The position numbers were made by a program, and so were the translations under genes. A stretch of 64,000 bases of DNA. It comes from Candidatus Agathobaculum intestinipullorum. GTDB taxonomy: Bacteria; Bacillota; Clostridia; Oscillospirales; Butyricicoccaceae. The stretch is from contig DWZQ01000015.1 in NCBI GenBank assembly GCA_019117485.1, positions 28,813 through 92,812 of the forward strand, read 5' to 3'. The notes under the pieces were generated by a model. That model saw nothing but the letters and a program-made list of their open reading frames with translations, was not told the origin of the DNA and searched no databases. This document shows positions 35,366 through 45,383 of the stretch, in pieces (within the stretch, counting starts at the first letter, position 1; each line of letters opens with the position of its first letter).

Positions 35366-36496
35366 TCAGATGGTGGCGTTTTTGGCGATCGTAATAGGGT
35401 AGTTCTCATGGCCCATCATGGTGCGGCCGTCACGCACAACGACGTTGCGGTCGGTGATCACATGACGCAGGCTGGCGTCCGACAGGATGCGGCCACCCTC
35501 CATGATGATGCAGTCGCGCACCTCCGCGCCCTTTTCGACCACGACATCGCGGAACAGCACGCAATTCTGCACGTGGCCTTCGATATGGCAACCGTCCGCG
35601 ATCAGGCTGTCCTCGACCTGCGCCTTGTCGCCGTAGTAGGCAGGCGCTTCGTCCTTGATGCGGGTCAGGATCGGACGGGTGCGCAGGAACACCTCGGAAC
35701 GGACGTCCTTATCGAGCATATCCATGTTGGAACGGAAATAATCAAAGGTATCCTCGATCTTCATCGCGTACTCGTTAAACAGGTAGCCCGAAACCGTGCC
35801 GTCGATCAGCGCGCGGGACAGGAACTCGCGCTCAAAGTGGATGCAATTATGCGTGACGCAGTCGGACAGCATATGGATCAGATACTGTCGGCTCATGACG
35901 TAAACGCCCAGTGCGATGTGCTTGCACTTGCCTTCGTTGGAATCGCCCACACGAATGTCGACCGCTTCCTTCTTGCGGTTAAGTTCGACATAGGTGGTGA
36001 ACGGCGAATCCTTGGTCTTTTTGGTGCAGACCATGGTCAAGTCGGCGCCCGACTTGACGTGGCGGTCAATGACGTCGTCCAGCGGGATGTTGGCGACGAT
36101 ATCGCCATCTGCGACGACGACATAATCAGCCTTATTCTTCTGCAGGAAGTCGACCGCACCGGCCAGCGCGTCGATCTTGCCGCGGTACTCGCCGGTCACG
36201 AGCGGAGAAGCCTTCTTGGAGTAGGAATACGGCGGCAGCAGCGTCACGCCCGAATTTTTACGGGACAGATCCCAATCCTTGGCGTTACCGATATGGTCGA
36301 TGAGCGACTGGTATTTGTCCTTCATCAGCACGCCTACGCGATAGATGCCGGAGTTTACCATGTTCGACAGCATGAAGTCGATGATGCGGTAGCGTCCGCC
36401 CCACTGGACGGCGCCGACCGTGCGGTGCTCGGTGATCTCACGGAGATCGTTGTCGTTATCAAATGCAATGATGATGCCTAAAACACTGTTCATCAT
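35366..36496 (-). CDS. glgD: GlgD, regulatory partner of ADP-glucose pyrophosphorylase
   Basis: A 376-residue GlgC paralogue. The fold is kept (GGRYRIIDFMLSNMVNSGIY, VVVADGDIVANI, C-terminal left-handed beta-helix), but the glycine-rich nucleotide loop is replaced by IIIAFDNDNDLREIT, so it is not expected to be catalytic. In Firmicutes GlgD forms a mixed tetramer with GlgC and raises its activity. It lies ten bases after glgC. Confidence 0.93.
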   Translation of the reverse strand: MMNSVLGIIIAFDNDNDLREITEHRTVGAVQWGGRYRIIDFMLSNMVNSGIYRVGVLMKDKYQSLIDHIGNAKDWDLSRKNSGVTLLPPYSYSKKASPLVTGEYRGKIDALAGAVDFLQKNKADYVVVADGDIVANIPLDDVIDRHVKSGADLTMVCTKKTKDSPFTTYVELNRKKEAVDIRVGDSNEGKCKHIALGVYVMSRQYLIHMLSDCVTHNCIHFEREFLSRALIDGTVSGYLFNEYAMKIEDTFDYFRSNMDMLDKDVRSEVFLRTRPILTRIKDEAPAYYGDKAQVEDSLIADGCHIEGHVQNCVLFRDVVVEKGAEVRDCIIMEGGRILSDASLRHVITDRNVVVRDGRTMMGHENYPITIAKNATI

Positions 36497-36506
36497 TTCC
36501 GCCCCC

Positions 36507-37718
36507 TTACTTTACGTCCGGCAGATCTTCGTCTGCCATTTCCTTAGCCGCCAGCTTGGCGCCGCGCCCAATGCGCACGCCTTCGGCCACGACTGCCACG
36601 CCCCACTTATCCACGTCGCCGTCCGACGGGCTACCGCCGACCACAGCGTCCTTGGCGATGACAGCGTTTTCTGCAACGATAGAGTAGCGCACGGTCGCGC
36701 CCTCCTCAACAACCGCGCCCGGCATCAGGATGGAGTATTCCACCTTGGCGCCCTTGGCGATCTTAACATCCGAGAACAGCACGGACTCGGAAACATCGCC
36801 CGCGATCTCGCAGCCCTCGGAGAGCAGCGTGTGCTTGACGACCGCGTCCTTGGCTGTGAAGTGCGGGGGCGAACCGGTGGTGCGGCCGTAAATCTTCCAG
36901 CTGTCGTCCGACAGGTTCAGGCCGGAGTTCGGGCTGAGCAAATCCATATTGGCTTCCCACAGGCTTTCGATCGTGCCGACGTCCTTCCAGTAGCCCTCGA
37001 AGCGGTAGGAAACCAGCTTCTCGCCGTTGCCGAGCATAGCGGGGATGATATCCTTGCCAAAGTCGTTAGAGGACTTGGAGTTCTCCTCGTCGTCGATCAG
37101 GTACTTGCGCAGCTTCTTCCACGAGAAGATATAAATTCCCATCGAGGCCAGCGTGGACTTGGGCTGCTTAGGCTTCTCCTCAAACTCGTAGATCGTGCCG
37201 TCCGGCTTGCAGTTCATGATGCCGAAACGGGAAGCCTCCGCGAGCGGTACCTCAAGTACCGCGATGGTCGCGTCCGCGCCCGTCTCCTTGTGCTGCTGGA
37301 GCATCTTATTGTAGTTCATCTTATAGATGTGGTCGCCCGACAGGATCAGCACATACTCGGGGTCGTACTCGTCGATAAACTGGATGTTCTGGTAGATCGC
37401 ATTGGCCGTGCCCTTGTACCACTCAGAGGTCTTGCCCTTCTGGTACGGCGGCAGCACATAAACGCCGCCGCGCAGGCGGTCGAGATCCCATGTCTGGCCC
37501 GAGCCGATGTAGGCGTTGAGCACATGAGGCTCGTACTGGGTCAGCACGCCAACCGTATCAATACCGGAATTGACACAGTTGGAAAGCGGGAAGTCGATGA
37601 TGCGGTACTTGCCGCCAAACGGCACCGCAGGCTTTGCGACCTTCTTCGTCAGCACATAAAGGCGGCTGCCCTGACCGCCTGCGAGCAGCATGGCTACGCA
37701 TTCTTTTTTCCGATACAT
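36507..37718 (-). CDS. glgC: Glucose-1-phosphate adenylyltransferase
   Basis: The enzyme makes ADP-glucose, the committed step of glycogen synthesis. The 403-residue catalytic subunit has [45 protein letters not shown] and [10 protein letters not shown]. An AAAGGAGAG site precedes the ATG. It forms the active complex with GlgD, encoded next. Confidence 0.96.
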   Translation of the reverse strand: MYRKKECVAMLLAGGQGSRLYVLTKKVAKPAVPFGGKYRIIDFPLSNCVNSGIDTVGVLTQYEPHVLNAYIGSGQTWDLDRLRGGVYVLPPYQKGKTSEWYKGTANAIYQNIQFIDEYDPEYVLILSGDHIYKMNYNKMLQQHKETGADATIAVLEVPLAEASRFGIMNCKPDGTIYEFEEKPKQPKSTLASMGIYIFSWKKLRKYLIDDEENSKSSNDFGKDIIPAMLGNGEKLVSYRFEGYWKDVGTIESLWEANMDLLSPNSGLNLSDDSWKIYGRTTGSPPHFTAKDAVVKHTLLSEGCEIAGDVSESVLFSDVKIAKGAKVEYSILMPGAVVEEGATVRYSIVAENAVIAKDAVVGGSPSDGDVDKWGVAVVAEGVRIGRGAKLAAKEMADEDLPDVK

Positions 37719-37773
37719 TGTTGAACTCTCCTTTGCGGTTTACTTATATTTCACGCTGGTTCCAGCGCCCTCG

Positions 37774-39882
37774 TCAGGAATCCTGTTGATCGGCCTCATC
37801 CGGCTTGGTTACCGCCTTGGTGCCGGTTTTGGCAACGGCTTTGGTGCCCGTCTTTGCGACGGCCTTCGTCCCCGCCTTTGCCACCGCCTTGGCGCCTGCC
37901 TTGACCGTTGTTTTCACGCCGGTCTTGGCTGCCTTGACGGCTGCCGCTTCCTTGGCCTGCTCGATCTCGACCTTGGTGCGGCGTTTCGCGCGCGGCTTGC
38001 CCTTGAAGAACAACACGCCGAAGCGCGGAATCTGAATGCTGATGGACTGTTCCTGCCCGTGCATGGGCTTTTTGCTGTCGGTTTTCACCTTTCCGTTGGT
38101 CATACCGCTGCCGCCGAACTCGGTCTTGTCCGAGGAGAAAATCTCCTCATAAGTGCCGGCGATCGGCACGCCGATGCTGTAATCCTGCTGCACCTCGGGC
38201 GAGAAGTTGACCACGACGACAATGTCGCTGCCGTCCTTGGCGATACGCCGGAAGGCGATGATATTATTGCGGTTATCCTCGTGGCTGATCCACTCAAAGC
38301 CGCGCCAGTCGGTATCCTGCTCCCACAGTTCCGGGGTTTCCAGATAGAAGTGGTTGAGCGCCTTCACATAGGTCTGCATCTGCTTATGCGCCGGATACTC
38401 AAGCAGCATCCAGTCCAGCCCGCGCTGGTACGCCCATTCGGAGAACTGCGCGAACTCACCGCCCATGAACAGCATTTTCTTGCCGGGGTGCGCGGTCATG
38501 TATCCGAACAGCGCGCGCAGACCGCCAAACTGGTTCTCATACGGGGGCGGCATCTTGCCGATCAACGAGCATTTGCCGTGCACCACCTCGTCGTGCGAGA
38601 GCGGCAGAATATAGTTTTCCGAAAACGCATACATGAACGAGAAGGTGATCTTATCGTGCATGTCCTTGCGGAAGAACGGGTCGGCCGAGCAGTAGCACAG
38701 CATATCGTTCATCCAGCCCATGTTCCACTTGAAGTTGAAGCCGAGGCCGCCGTCATAACCGGGCTTGGTCACCATCGGCCATGCGGTGGACTCCTCTGCG
38801 ATCATCATGACATCCGGGTGGTCGGTCAGGATGAACTCGTTGAGCAGGCGCAGGAAGTCGATCGCTTCGAGGTTCTCACGGCCACCGTGGATGTTGGGCC
38901 GCCACTCGTGCTGGCGGTTATAATCGAGGTAGAGCATGGACGCGACCGCGTCAACGCGTAGGCCGTCCATGTGGAACTTTTCAATCCAGAACATCGCGGA
39001 CGAGAATAGCAGGTTCCGCGTTGAGGTCTTGCCGTAGTCGAATACGCGCGTGCCCCATTCCTTATGCTCCATCTTGAGCGGGTCGGCATATTCATAGAGG
39101 TAAGAGCCGTCAAACTCGACCAGACCGCAGCCATCCTTGGGGAAATGCGCGGGCACCCAGTCCATGATGACGCCCAAACCGGCCTGATGCGCCTTATCAA
39201 TGAAATACATCAGATCCTTCGGCGTACCGTAGCGGCTGGTGGCGGCAAAGTAGCCGATTACCTGATAGCCCCACGAACCGTCGAACGGGTACTCGGTCAG
39301 CGGCATCACCTCGATATGGGTGTAACCCATTTCCTTAACGTAAGGCACCAACTCTTCCGCGAGCTGGCGGTAGGAGTAGAAATTGCCGTCCTCATGCACC
39401 TTCCACGAGCCAAGATGGCATTCGTAGATGTTGACTGGGCTGGAATAGGGCAGATGGCCCTTGCGCCACTCCATCCACGAGGCATCGTTCCACTCGTAGC
39501 CCTCCAGATTATACACCTTGGAGGCGTTGCCCGGGCGGGTCTCGGAGTGGACGCCATACGGGTCGGATTTGTCGAACACGTCGCCCGACTTCGCCCATAC
39601 ACTATACTTATATGCTGCGTATTCGGGAACATGCGGAATGAATTTTTCCCAGATACCCTGCTCGTCCCGCATCATGTAGTCCACATCGCGGTTCCAGCCG
39701 TTAAATTCGCCCATAACCGAGACTTTTTCCGCCTCGGGTGCATAGACGCGGAACAGATAGCCGGGTACGCCGTCCTGCTCAAAGGGGTGTGCGCCCATGT
39801 ACTCGAAGGCGCGGCAGTCCCTGCCCGAGTAGAAAAGCTCACTGCGCTTTTCGCAGGCCGGTGCTGCGGATTTTTTCTTCAT
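37774..39882 (-). CDS. glgB: 1,4-alpha-glucan branching enzyme with histone-like basic tail
   Basis: A GH13 branching enzyme of 702 residues. The N-terminal CBM48 domain leads to the barrel with DWVPAHFPK, GLRVDAVASML (nucleophile Asp), MMIAEESTAWP (acid/base Glu) and LSHDEVVHGK. The C-terminal beta domain ends near residue 635. The last 65 or so residues are a Lys/Ala/Thr tail with repeats such as AVAKTGTK, like histone H1 tails, ending in an acidic tip. Such a tail is not part of normal GlgB. First gene of the operon. Confidence 0.95.
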   Translation of the reverse strand: MKKKSAAPACEKRSELFYSGRDCRAFEYMGAHPFEQDGVPGYLFRVYAPEAEKVSVMGEFNGWNRDVDYMMRDEQGIWEKFIPHVPEYAAYKYSVWAKSGDVFDKSDPYGVHSETRPGNASKVYNLEGYEWNDASWMEWRKGHLPYSSPVNIYECHLGSWKVHEDGNFYSYRQLAEELVPYVKEMGYTHIEVMPLTEYPFDGSWGYQVIGYFAATSRYGTPKDLMYFIDKAHQAGLGVIMDWVPAHFPKDGCGLVEFDGSYLYEYADPLKMEHKEWGTRVFDYGKTSTRNLLFSSAMFWIEKFHMDGLRVDAVASMLYLDYNRQHEWRPNIHGGRENLEAIDFLRLLNEFILTDHPDVMMIAEESTAWPMVTKPGYDGGLGFNFKWNMGWMNDMLCYCSADPFFRKDMHDKITFSFMYAFSENYILPLSHDEVVHGKCSLIGKMPPPYENQFGGLRALFGYMTAHPGKKMLFMGGEFAQFSEWAYQRGLDWMLLEYPAHKQMQTYVKALNHFYLETPELWEQDTDWRGFEWISHEDNRNNIIAFRRIAKDGSDIVVVVNFSPEVQQDYSIGVPIAGTYEEIFSSDKTEFGGSGMTNGKVKTDSKKPMHGQEQSISIQIPRFGVLFFKGKPRAKRRTKVEIEQAKEAAAVKAAKTGVKTTVKAGAKAVAKAGTKAVAKTGTKAVAKTGTKAVTKPDEADQQDS
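37790..37925 (-). repeat. Coding repeat for Lys/Ala-rich tail of GlgB
   Basis: Five to six imperfect 24-bp units coding for AVAKTGTK-like octapeptides at the 3' end of glgB, the mark of recent slippage expansion. Confidence 0.8.
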
Positions 39883-39942
39883 ATCGCATCTCTCCCTTTT
39901 TACACTGCTAATCCTGCCAAAATATAATGCCTACTCAATTTC

Positions 39943-39959
39943 TGCAAACGTTTTGTGCA
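39943..39959 (-). promoter_or_regulatory. Candidate LacI/CcpA-type operator upstream of glgB
   Basis: TGCAAACGTTTTGTGCA has the CG-centred AAACGTTT core and the TGCA ends of LacI-family sites, including cre boxes. It lies about 60 bases before the glgB start, beside a minus-strand TTGCAG...TATATT promoter-like pair with a short spacer. Sugar-dependent control of the glycogen operon would be reasonable. Confidence 0.35.
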
Positions 39960-40023
39960 TTTCATCCTGATTGAGGCAGACAACTCTCACTTTAGTTGGA
40001 TATAGTATACATGAAAACAAAAC

Positions 40024-40061
40024 AAAAGTCCAGCAATTTAACAGAATTGCTGGACTTTTTT
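40024..40061 (-). terminator. Terminator after cinA
   Basis: AAAAGTCCAGCAATT-...-AATTGCTGGACTTTTTT, a 15-bp stem with T-runs both ways; it ends the cinA message and shields the glycogen operon. Confidence 0.88.
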
Positions 40062-40136
40062 ACAAGCATTTTTGGTTGCTTTCCACATGGAATGACTGGG
40101 AATTTCAAAAAAACAAACAAATCGCGCTGAATCTGT

Positions 40137-41366
40137 TCAGAAAAGTTTGCGACGGATCAGATCAAGCGCCGTAGAAGCCGCCTGCATGCGCACGCGGTCG
40201 CGGCCGTTTGTGGACTTCATTTTGCGGGTATAATGCTGCCCCTTGCACCAGACGCTGATGTATACCAGCCCAACCGGCTTGTCATCCGTGCCACCGCCGG
40301 GGCCTGCCACACCCGTGATGCCCACGCCGACGTCTGCACCGAGCGCCTTGGCCACGCCCTCCGCCATCTGCTCGGCCACCTCGGGCGATACCGCGCCGAC
40401 CGTGTCGAGCGTTTCTTTTTTCACGCCCAGAAGGTTCATCTTGACCTCATTGGCATACGAACACACCCCGCCGAGGTAATAATCCGAGCAGCCGGGTACA
40501 TCCGTGATGCGTTTGGACAGCAGGCCGCCCGTGCAGCTTTCGGCTACCGCGAGCGTCATGCCGCGCGCGCGCAGCCCGTCGCCCACAACCTGTTCGAGCG
40601 AGTCTACGTCCACGCCGTAAACATCCTCACCCAGCAGGCCGCAAATTTTTTCGACAACCGGGTCAAGCAGCTTTTCACATTCCTCGGGTGTGTCCGCCTT
40701 GGCCGTCACGCGTGCGAAGCACTCCGAGGTCTTGGCATAGGGCGCGATGGTCGGGTTGGTGCTTTCCGCCATCATATCGTGCAGGATGGTCTCCATGTTG
40801 CTTTCACCCAAACCAAACACGCGCACATTGCGCGATACGATACAGCCGCCCGCGAGTTTATAAAGATACGGCATCGCACATTCTTTCCACATGGGATTGC
40901 ACTCGCGCGGCGGGCCGGGCAGCATGAGGACATGCTTGCCGTAAGCCTCGAACGCACAGCCCGGAGCGGTGCCCCATTCATTGGTAAACACCGTGCAGCC
41001 CTCGGGCAGCCACGCCTGCTTTTCGTTGTTCGGGGTCATTTCGCGGCCGATGGTCTGGAAAAAGCCCTTGATGCGGTCAAGCGAGGGCTGGTGCAACGCC
41101 ATCTTACGTCCAAACACGGTTGCAAGCGTCTCCTTGGTCAGGTCGTCGAGCGTCGGCCCGAGGCCGCCGGTGGTGATGATGATGTCCGCGCGGTCGCGCG
41201 CCGTCTCTACCACATGGCGCAGACGCGCCGGGTTGTCCCCCACGACGGTCTGATAGAATACGTTGATGCCCAGCTCGCTTAAGCCCTGCGAGATGACCTG
41301 CGCATCCGTGTTGACAATGTCACCCAGCAAAATTTCCGTACCGACGGCAATTAGTTCTGCGTTCAT
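40137..41366 (-). CDS. cinA: CinA-like competence/damage protein with NMN deamidase domain
   Basis: A 409-residue two-domain protein. The N-terminal MoCF-like domain has VGTEILLGDIVNTDAQ and TTGGLGPTLDDLT; the C-terminal PncC domain has AVAESCTGGLLSKRIT and GITGVAGPGGGTDDKPVG. Family members deamidate nicotinamide mononucleotide for NAD salvage. First in line with thiI and a desulfurase but with its own terminator. Confidence 0.93.
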   Translation of the reverse strand: MNAELIAVGTEILLGDIVNTDAQVISQGLSELGINVFYQTVVGDNPARLRHVVETARDRADIIITTGGLGPTLDDLTKETLATVFGRKMALHQPSLDRIKGFFQTIGREMTPNNEKQAWLPEGCTVFTNEWGTAPGCAFEAYGKHVLMLPGPPRECNPMWKECAMPYLYKLAGGCIVSRNVRVFGLGESNMETILHDMMAESTNPTIAPYAKTSECFARVTAKADTPEECEKLLDPVVEKICGLLGEDVYGVDVDSLEQVVGDGLRARGMTLAVAESCTGGLLSKRITDVPGCSDYYLGGVCSYANEVKMNLLGVKKETLDTVGAVSPEVAEQMAEGVAKALGADVGVGITGVAGPGGGTDDKPVGLVYISVWCKGQHYTRKMKSTNGRDRVRMQAASTALDLIRRKLF

Positions 41367-41389
41367 AGAAGTGTTTCCTTCTTTCTTGC

Positions 41390-42559
41390 TTATGGTAGGT
41401 GGATAATCTCGACACCTTCGACGGCTTCATTGACTAGCGCGTCCACATCCAGATGGCTCTCGGCTTCGAGGATTTTGGGCATCTTGGGCTTGGTGTTCGG
41501 GTGCTTGGGCGTGAACACCGTGCAGCAGTCCTCGTAGGGCAGGATAGATGTCTCGAACGTGTCGATCTTGCGCGCAATTGTGACGATTTCCTCTTTATCC
41601 ATGCCGATACACGGACGGAAGGTGGGCAGCTCGCACACCGCGCCGGTCACACCCATGGCGGGCATGGTCTGGCTGGCAACCTGACCGAGCGACTCGCCGG
41701 TGATGAGCGCGCCGCAGCCATACTCGACCGCCACCCGCTCGGCAATGCGCATCATAAAGCGCCGCATGATGAGCGTAAACAGCTCCTCATGGCACTTTGC
41801 ACGGATTTCCTCCTGAATTTTGGTGAACGGCACGACCATCACGCTCATGCGCCCACACCACACGGTCAGCTTGCGGCCGAGTTCGAGCACCTTGTCCTTG
41901 GCGCGCTCCGAAGTGTAGGGATAGCTGAAAAAGTGTACGCCGACCAGCTCCAGCCCGCGCTTGGCCATCATCCAGCCCGCGACCGGGCTGTCGATACCGC
42001 CCGAGAGCAAAAGCGCCGCACGGCCGTTCGAACCGATCGGCATGCCGCCCGCGCCCGGCTCGGGGCCTGCGTGGACAAAGGCGTACTTTTCGCGGATCTC
42101 GACATGCACCGTCAGGTCGGGGCCGTGCATGTAGGGGCGCACGTCCGGGAAGCGGTCAGCCAGTTCCCCGCCGACGTGTTGGCTGATCTCGGTTGAGGTC
42201 ATGGGGAATTTCTTATCACCGCGCTTGGTCTCGACCTTAAAGGTCTTTGCCTGCGCAAAACGCGGCGCAAGGTAGCTTTGCGCCGTTTCTAGGACGCTTT
42301 CGAGCGTCTTTTCCGGGCAGACCGCCGCGCGTGAGATGGTCGCAAAGCCGAACACATGGCGTGCGCAGTCCATCACGGCGTCCGCATCCGCGTCCTCCGG
42401 CACTTCGACATACACAACCGACTGGCGCATCGAGATCTCGCAGTCCGCCACATGCTTCATGCGGCGGGACAGGTTCTTGAGCAGGCGGTCCTCAAAGGTT
42501 TTGCGGTTAAGCCCCTTGAGCACAATCTCCCCACATTTGAGCAGCAATACTTCTTTCAT
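41390..42559 (-). CDS. thiI: tRNA 4-thiouridine sulfurtransferase ThiI
   Basis: The enzyme thiolates uridine 8 of tRNA and can feed thiamine thiazole synthesis. The 389-residue chain has an N-terminal ferredoxin-like/THUMP region, the PP-loop ATP site LLLSGGIDSPVAGWMM and a C-terminal domain with SILPYEDCCTVFTPKHP. There is no rhodanese extension, the Firmicutes form that takes sulfur directly from a dedicated desulfurase, which is the next gene upstream. Confidence 0.95.
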   Translation of the reverse strand: MKEVLLLKCGEIVLKGLNRKTFEDRLLKNLSRRMKHVADCEISMRQSVVYVEVPEDADADAVMDCARHVFGFATISRAAVCPEKTLESVLETAQSYLAPRFAQAKTFKVETKRGDKKFPMTSTEISQHVGGELADRFPDVRPYMHGPDLTVHVEIREKYAFVHAGPEPGAGGMPIGSNGRAALLLSGGIDSPVAGWMMAKRGLELVGVHFFSYPYTSERAKDKVLELGRKLTVWCGRMSVMVVPFTKIQEEIRAKCHEELFTLIMRRFMMRIAERVAVEYGCGALITGESLGQVASQTMPAMGVTGAVCELPTFRPCIGMDKEEIVTIARKIDTFETSILPYEDCCTVFTPKHPNTKPKMPKILEAESHLDVDALVNEAVEGVEIIHLP

Positions 42560-42570
42560 GGTGTCTCCTT

Positions 42571-43698
42571 TTATCGTTTGAACAATTTCACGCCTTTTTG
42601 CGCGGCGGCAATCAATGCGTCGATATCCTCTTTGGTGTTGGCCGGGCAGAACGACACGCGCAGCGCGCTGTCCGTGCGCGCTTTGGGCAGGCCGAGCGCT
42701 TTGAGTACACCGCTCTGTTTGCCCTTGGAGCAGGCCGACCCGCTTGAGACATAGACCTCATCGCCCTCTAGCACATGCAGCAGTACCTCGCTCTTGCAGC
42801 CGGGCAGCGACAGGTTGACCACATGCGGGATATCGCCCGCGCCGTTGAACACGGCCTCGGGCAGCTGCGCTGCGACCTGCTGGCGCAGGTAATCGGCAAG
42901 GCTTTGCACATGCTGGAAATCTTCGTCAAAATGCGCCATGCGAATCTCACACGCCTTGGCGAACGCCGCGATATTCGGCAACGCCTCGGTGCCCGGACGC
43001 ATCCCCTTTTCCTGCCCGCCGCCGAACATCAGCGGCGGCAGACGCAAGCCTTTTTTGACATACAACGCGCCAATACCCTTGGGCGCGCCGATCTTGTGGC
43101 CGGACACGCTCATCAGGTCGCAATTCCACTTTTTCGGCGTGAGCTTGACGCGTGCCAACCCTTGCACCGCGTCGATGTGGAACAGCGCACGCGGCGCTTT
43201 CGCCTTGAGCATCGCGCCGAGTTCCGCCACCGGCTGCACCGTGCCGATCTCGTTGTTGACCAGCTGGCAGGACAGCAACACGGTATCCTCGGTCAGTGCG
43301 GACTCGAGCGCCACGGGCGTGATATGGCCGGTTTCGTCAGGCGCGAGGAAAACCACATCATACCCCTCGGCTGCGAGCTGCTTTGCAGTATTGATGGTCG
43401 CTGCATGCTCGATCTCGGTCGTGATGATGCGCCCCTTTTGATGGCGGTTTAAGTGCGCGACCCCGCGCAGGCTGATATTCGTACTCTCCGTGCCGCACGA
43501 GGTAAAATATGTCTCTTCCGGCAGGCAGCCGAGCGCGGCAGCAACCACTTTCCGGCTGTCCTCCAGCAGGCGCGAAGCGTCTATCCCCATTTGATGCAGG
43601 CTCGACGGGTTACCGAAGCAGGTGCACATGGCGTGCATGGCCGCTTCCGCCGCCTCAGGCAGTACCGCCGTCGTCGCCGCGTTGTCCAGATAATGCAT
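42571..43698 (-). CDS. Cysteine desulfurase (NifS/IscS family), partner of ThiI
   Basis: A PLP enzyme of 375 residues that mobilises sulfur from cysteine. MHYLDNAATTAVLP starts the chain, EIEHAATI and SVSGHKIGAPKGIGALYV carry the cofactor-binding residues and Schiff-base lysine, and SSGSACSKGKQSG contains the persulfide cysteine. It ends 11 bases before thiI, as the NifZ-ThiI pair does in B. subtilis, so tRNA thiolation is the likely main use. Confidence 0.93.
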   Translation of the reverse strand: MHYLDNAATTAVLPEAAEAAMHAMCTCFGNPSSLHQMGIDASRLLEDSRKVVAAALGCLPEETYFTSCGTESTNISLRGVAHLNRHQKGRIITTEIEHAATINTAKQLAAEGYDVVFLAPDETGHITPVALESALTEDTVLLSCQLVNNEIGTVQPVAELGAMLKAKAPRALFHIDAVQGLARVKLTPKKWNCDLMSVSGHKIGAPKGIGALYVKKGLRLPPLMFGGGQEKGMRPGTEALPNIAAFAKACEIRMAHFDEDFQHVQSLADYLRQQVAAQLPEAVFNGAGDIPHVVNLSLPGCKSEVLLHVLEGDEVYVSSGSACSKGKQSGVLKALGLPKARTDSALRVSFCPANTKEDIDALIAAAQKGVKLFKR

Positions 43699-43782
43699 AA
43701 CCTTTCTGTCTCCTTTGATCCATTACACGAATATTTTACAACAGCGCATGGGCTTTTACAAGTCAAAAGGTGCAAAACAGCA

Positions 43783-43811
43783 TTGAAATACACGGCGCGC
43801 TATGCTATACT
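43783..43811 (+). promoter_or_regulatory. Promoter of purA
   Basis: TTGAAA and TATACT are exactly 17 bases apart. The short leader contains GACATGC-GAAAA-GCATGTC (43822-43840), a hairpin 25 bases before the start codon. Confidence 0.75.
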
Positions 43812-43865
43812 TTAGCTGTATGACATGCGAAAAGCATGTCCGAGAGCAGAAAGGAAGGAAATCCT

Positions 43866-45152
43866 ATGCCAGGTAAGATCATTCTCGGCGCCCAGTGGGG
43901 CGACGAAGGCAAGGGCAAGTTTATCGATATCTTCGCGGGCAAGGCCGATTTGGTCGTGCGCAGCCAGGGCGGTAACAATGCCGGGCACACGGTCGTGGTC
44001 GACGGGGTCAAGTATAAGCTGCAACTCATCCCCTCGGGCATCCTTTATCCGGATTGCGTCAACGTGATCGGCCCGGGTGTTGTCGTCAACCCCAAGGCCG
44101 TGCTGGGCGAAATCGACGGCCTGCACGAAAAGGGCGTTTCGACGGCCAAGCTGCATATCGACGCCCGCTGCCACTGCATCCTGCCGTGGCATCTGGAACT
44201 GGACGCTTTGAGCGAGGCGGAAAAAGCCAAGGACGGCACCGCCATCGGCACGACCCGCAAGGGCATCGGCCCGACCTATATGGATAAATCCGAGCGCAGC
44301 GGCGTGCGCATGCATGATTTTGTCGATGCCGCGCGCTTTGAACCCGTGCTGCGCGAAGCCTGCGCACATAAAAACCGCGTCATCACCGGCGTGTACGGCG
44401 GCGAGCCGATCGACGCGGACGCAGTGATCGCGGAGTACCGCGAATACGCCGAGCGCCTGCGCCCCTATGTGTGCGACACCACCATCCTGACGTGGGACGC
44501 AGTCAAGGCGCGGCAGGAAGTGTTGTTTGAAGGCGCGCAAGGCACGCTGCTCGATCTGGATATGGGTACCTATCCGTTCGTCACCTCGTCGCACCCGGTC
44601 GCGGGCGGCTGCTGCATCGGCTCGGGCGTCGGCCCGACGGCCATCGACAGCATCATGGGCATTTTCAAGTCCTACACCACCCGTGTAGGCGAAGGCCCCT
44701 TCCCGACCGAACTGTTTGACGAGACCGGCGACTACATCCGTAACGCCGGCGGCGAGTTCGGCACAGTCACCGGCCGCCCGCGCCGCACCGGCTGGTTCGA
44801 CGCGGTCGTCGCGCGCTATGCCGTACGCGTCAACGGCCTGACCGAAGCCGTCATCAACAAGATCGACCCGCTGCGCGGCCTGCCCAAGCTCAAGGTCTGT
44901 GTGGCTTACAAGCTGAAAAACGGCCAGACCGTCACCGAATTCCCGGCAAACTTCATGGATCTGGTAGACTGTGAGCCGGTTTACGAGGAATTTGACGGTT
45001 TTGACGAGGATATCACCGGCTGCCGTTCGTTTGCCGAGCTGCCCCATACCGTGCAGAGTTATATCCGCGAGCTGGAACGCATCATCGGCTGCCCGATCAC
45101 CATGTTGGGCATCGGCCCGGCGCGCGACCAGGTTATGACAGTGCACAAATAA
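43866..45152 (+). CDS. purA: Adenylosuccinate synthetase
   Basis: The enzyme joins IMP and aspartate with GTP on the way to AMP. The 428-residue chain has GAQWGDEGKGKFIDI, GGNNAGHTVV, GTTRKGIGPTYMDKSER and TVTGRPRRTGWFDAV. AAGGAAGG before the ATG at 43866 sets the start; ten upstream in-frame codons are not used. Last core gene before the mobile zone. Confidence 0.97.
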   Translation: MPGKIILGAQWGDEGKGKFIDIFAGKADLVVRSQGGNNAGHTVVVDGVKYKLQLIPSGILYPDCVNVIGPGVVVNPKAVLGEIDGLHEKGVSTAKLHIDARCHCILPWHLELDALSEAEKAKDGTAIGTTRKGIGPTYMDKSERSGVRMHDFVDAARFEPVLREACAHKNRVITGVYGGEPIDADAVIAEYREYAERLRPYVCDTTILTWDAVKARQEVLFEGAQGTLLDLDMGTYPFVTSSHPVAGGCCIGSGVGPTAIDSIMGIFKSYTTRVGEGPFPTELFDETGDYIRNAGGEFGTVTGRPRRTGWFDAVVARYAVRVNGLTEAVINKIDPLRGLPKLKVCVAYKLKNGQTVTEFPANFMDLVDCEPVYEEFDGFDEDITGCRSFAELPHTVQSYIRELERIIGCPITMLGIGPARDQVMTVHK

Positions 45153-45215
45153 TTTGGTGCACAGATAAAGGCACGCAGCGTTGCCCGCTGCTTGCCGACA
45201 TCTTCCGAATATATG

Positions 45216-45261
45216 CCCCTGTTTCGTTCTAACCCAGAACGGAACAGGGGCTTTCTTTTTT
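45216..45261 (+). terminator. Terminator of purA
   Basis: CCCCTGTTTCGTTCT and AGAACGGAACAGGGG pair, followed by CTTTCTTTTTT. It marks the last clearly core position before the mobile zone. Confidence 0.9.
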
Positions 45262-45383
45262 GCTCGCGGCGGGATATTCAACTGGCCTTGCCAACCAGAA
45301 ATATGCTGCCATTTCGCGCATATCCTTGTGTCGTAAGGGGCTGACCCCAGTCCCAATACAATCGCAATTCAGGAGGCATTTGC

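Noticed and set aside
45153..45383. Missing C-terminal codons of cotJC left of element 1
   Set aside because: All three minus-strand frames were read between the purA terminator and the small gene; none gives the expected LDSKNFYAFNP-like ending.
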